64,000 nucleotides of DNA from Chrysoperla carnea (taxonomy: Eukaryota > Arthropoda > Insecta > Neuroptera > Chrysopidae), in the NCBI RefSeq assembly GCF_905475395.1, contig NC_058340.1, positions 65,450,181 through 65,514,180 on the forward strand, given 5' to 3'. Under the pieces are notes generated by a model that was given only the letters and a program-made list of their open reading frames with translations, had not been told where the DNA came from and searched no databases. Below, one piece after another: positions 62,027-64,000 of this stretch; the first letter of the stretch is position 1; each line of letters begins with the position of its first letter. The translations under genes were made by a program, and so were the position numbers.

Positions 62027-63504
62027 TTCGCGGCTGACATTGCTTCGATTACCAGAAAAAGAATATTTCTACTATAGAAGTCTTGCCAGGAACGAAATAT
62101 CTTGCCAGGAACGGCACTGATATTGAATTACATTCAAAGAATATTTTTATTTATAAAAAATATTGAAATAATTAACAAGTTTCAATCAATGAAAAAGTTT
62201 GGTAGTCATATATTTCTTCATGATTACTTTTAAAACGAGAATAAAATTTCAACTATCCGATCAAAATTTTAAAATGCTTTTTTCCGTGACTTTTTGCCGA
62301 AAATAACATCTTATTATTAATATACACCTTAAAAAAAACGAGAGGTATCGTAGAATGCCCGGTAGGAACTATGTTCCTTTAGTACCTTCGTAGGCCACCT
62401 TACTACCTAGGCCGATCGATTTATGGTGTCGTTTTTTTTGTTACCTTTTTTTTTTTGGCCAGAATCAGAACAATAATTTGCGTTCCAAAAATACAAGAGT
62501 CTTTGCTGTAAACAATGCTTAGAAAAACTGCAAAAAATATTTGATTTATTCTAAAAAGCCAACTCAACGTGTAGACTTTATAAAACTAATTTTACTTCTT
62601 AAAAACTTTTATATAAGAATGATGATAGAAAATTGAATTCTATCTCATGATCTTAGATAAGATAGTAATAATAAAATATTTATTAAATAATTGGAAAAAG
62701 GCGGAAAAACAAATTGATATTGTGAGTTATAATGATAGAATTTCTATTATCTTTCTATTCAAGGAAAAACTCAACAAAATTTAAAGAAAAAATTGAAGAG
62801 ATTTAGTAAAAATGTCAAAAAGCTAAATTATATTATTCTGTTAAACACTCAATATGTCTAAATATAATATCTAAAAGTCATAGATAAATTATTTGTCAAA
62901 TTGATTTGGTATACTTACCTATTTTGAGCGCTCTCAAATCGACCATACATTATCTTTATTTATAAACATGTACAGAGTGCTCTATAAGCAACGAAAGACA
63001 AAAAACATCTAAGAAGTCTGGACTTCTTCGTATAGATTTACCCTTCGTCTCTGGATATGAAACATTTACAGTTTCGAGTTAAATCTATTATCGTCTTGAC
63101 TTCTATTTTCGCTGCTTTCTCTGTGACACTTTAAAAACGATTGACTGTGTTTGTTTTCAATTGTATAGTTTGTTCTCTCAAGTTTTTATAATGAACGTAT
63201 TGGTGTGAGTGATTACCCCTAATGCGCAACTTCATGTGACTGTCTCCGGGAACCCAGGCAGGATTGACTTCTCTTTACTCAATCGGATTCTCACTTTTCT
63301 TTATTAGTCTAATTGTCTACTTATTTACTAGAAGAACCATTTATTTTCTACTCTTCACTTCCAGACCCCTGTGTGAACAAAATCTTGTCTTTAAAACAAC
63401 TATAACAGATGAAAATTTGTAGATAGTTTTAACTAGAAATTATTTTCTAGAAGTTACCTCGAAAACTAGAATAATTGACAGCTAGAAATTCAACACTATC
63501 TATA

Positions 63505-63560
63505 TTGGGTATTTCACTTAACTCAGTCAATTGTTTTCACTTGGTTCTGTGTGTACTCTT
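63505..63560 (-). repeat. R1 end fragment
   Basis: GGGTATTTCACTTAACTCAG and TCAATTGTTTTCACTTGG match the outermost end of the long R1 copy near 9550-9595. Confidence 0.5.
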
Positions 63561-64000
63561 CGCGTCGTTTTCACCAAAATTCAATTTTCTAATGTGTCAT
63601 ATGAAATATTTTAAAGCTATAACTCAATTAAAATCTTTTTTATTATCTTTTTTAAGACTTTCGATAATTTCTGTTAGAAACGAATCAAAATTCCAAAGAA
63701 AATTAAAAAAAGGTCAAAACAGCATCCATGAATATGGGGTATATGAAACATTCGGTCATATATCCTACATTTTTGTCAGTACAAATTGTAACATTCTTGT
63801 ACATACCTAATATAAAGTACTTTTCAATATACGGTTATAAATATAGCTCTCCTGTGACCTACAAAAAGCTCATGTACCTTCATATACAACATTTATATAA
63901 AAGCATAACACACTCGTACGGTGGTTGTACGCTAAAGCTTGCTAGAATACATTTACAGAGCCTTTCTCTTTATTATGTACAATACATATGTATGTATGTA

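Larger units (their letters stand above)
58993..64000 (+). other. bruchpilot intron running off the window
   Basis: At least 5 kb with a mariner-like remnant, a Helitron and an R1 end fragment. The short ORFs at 60731-60913 and 63475-63810 have no exon-like features. Confidence 0.55.

Noticed and set aside
63475-63810. 111-residue + strand ORF at the right end
   Set aside because: Starts inside an R1 fragment, has no motif and lies in a bruchpilot intron without an exon signature.

Overview
This window is nuclear DNA from an arthropod, almost certainly an insect. It is strongly AT-rich, its genes are split by GT-AG introns, and two of them match insect developmental and synaptic genes: a nautilus/MyoD-type myogenic factor and the ELKS/CAST active-zone scaffold bruchpilot. 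The order cannot be assigned from the sequence alone. Nothing prokaryotic, viral or CRISPR-like was seen.

Five protein-coding loci can be reconstructed at exon level. (1) 54-3032, + strand: a complete three-exon GNAT-family N-acetyltransferase-like gene of 253 residues. (2) 16225-13276, - strand: the first two coding exons of a nautilus/MyoD homologue; its C-terminal exon was not found. (3) 33089-26790, - strand: a large SR-rich, probably nuclear protein with four recognised exons, at least 964 residues and an unresolved C-terminus. (4) 35414-38214, + strand: a complete three-exon CHMP2A/Vps2 ESCRT-III gene of 233 residues. (5) 43095 to beyond the right edge, + strand: the N-terminal coding exons of bruchpilot/ELKS, spread over more than 15 kb of introns. 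Loci 3 and 4 are divergent, about 2.3 kb apart. The genes are functionally unrelated, so this is ordinary eukaryotic neighbourhood rather than a cluster.

Most of the remaining sequence is intron or intergenic DNA filled with short non-autonomous transposons. One repeat family (called R1 here) occurs at least eight times on both strands, and a second (R2) at least four times. There are many palindromic or terminal-inverted-repeat elements, among them two flanked by TTAA, two with TA-flanked CAGT ends resembling pogo/Tigger, and a fold-back element in CHMP2A intron 1 that carries a fragment of protein-coding sequence. There is also a tRNA-like SINE cluster, a 310-bp tandem array and a decayed SWIM zinc-finger pseudogene.

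The most interesting object is a 631-bp Helitron-like element (61396-62026, - strand) inside bruchpilot. It carries four 52-bp tandem units made largely of alternating nGAAn/nTTCn pentamers, the binding pattern of heat shock factor. One unit has eight such pentamers in an unbroken row. It may be a mobile heat-shock enhancer.
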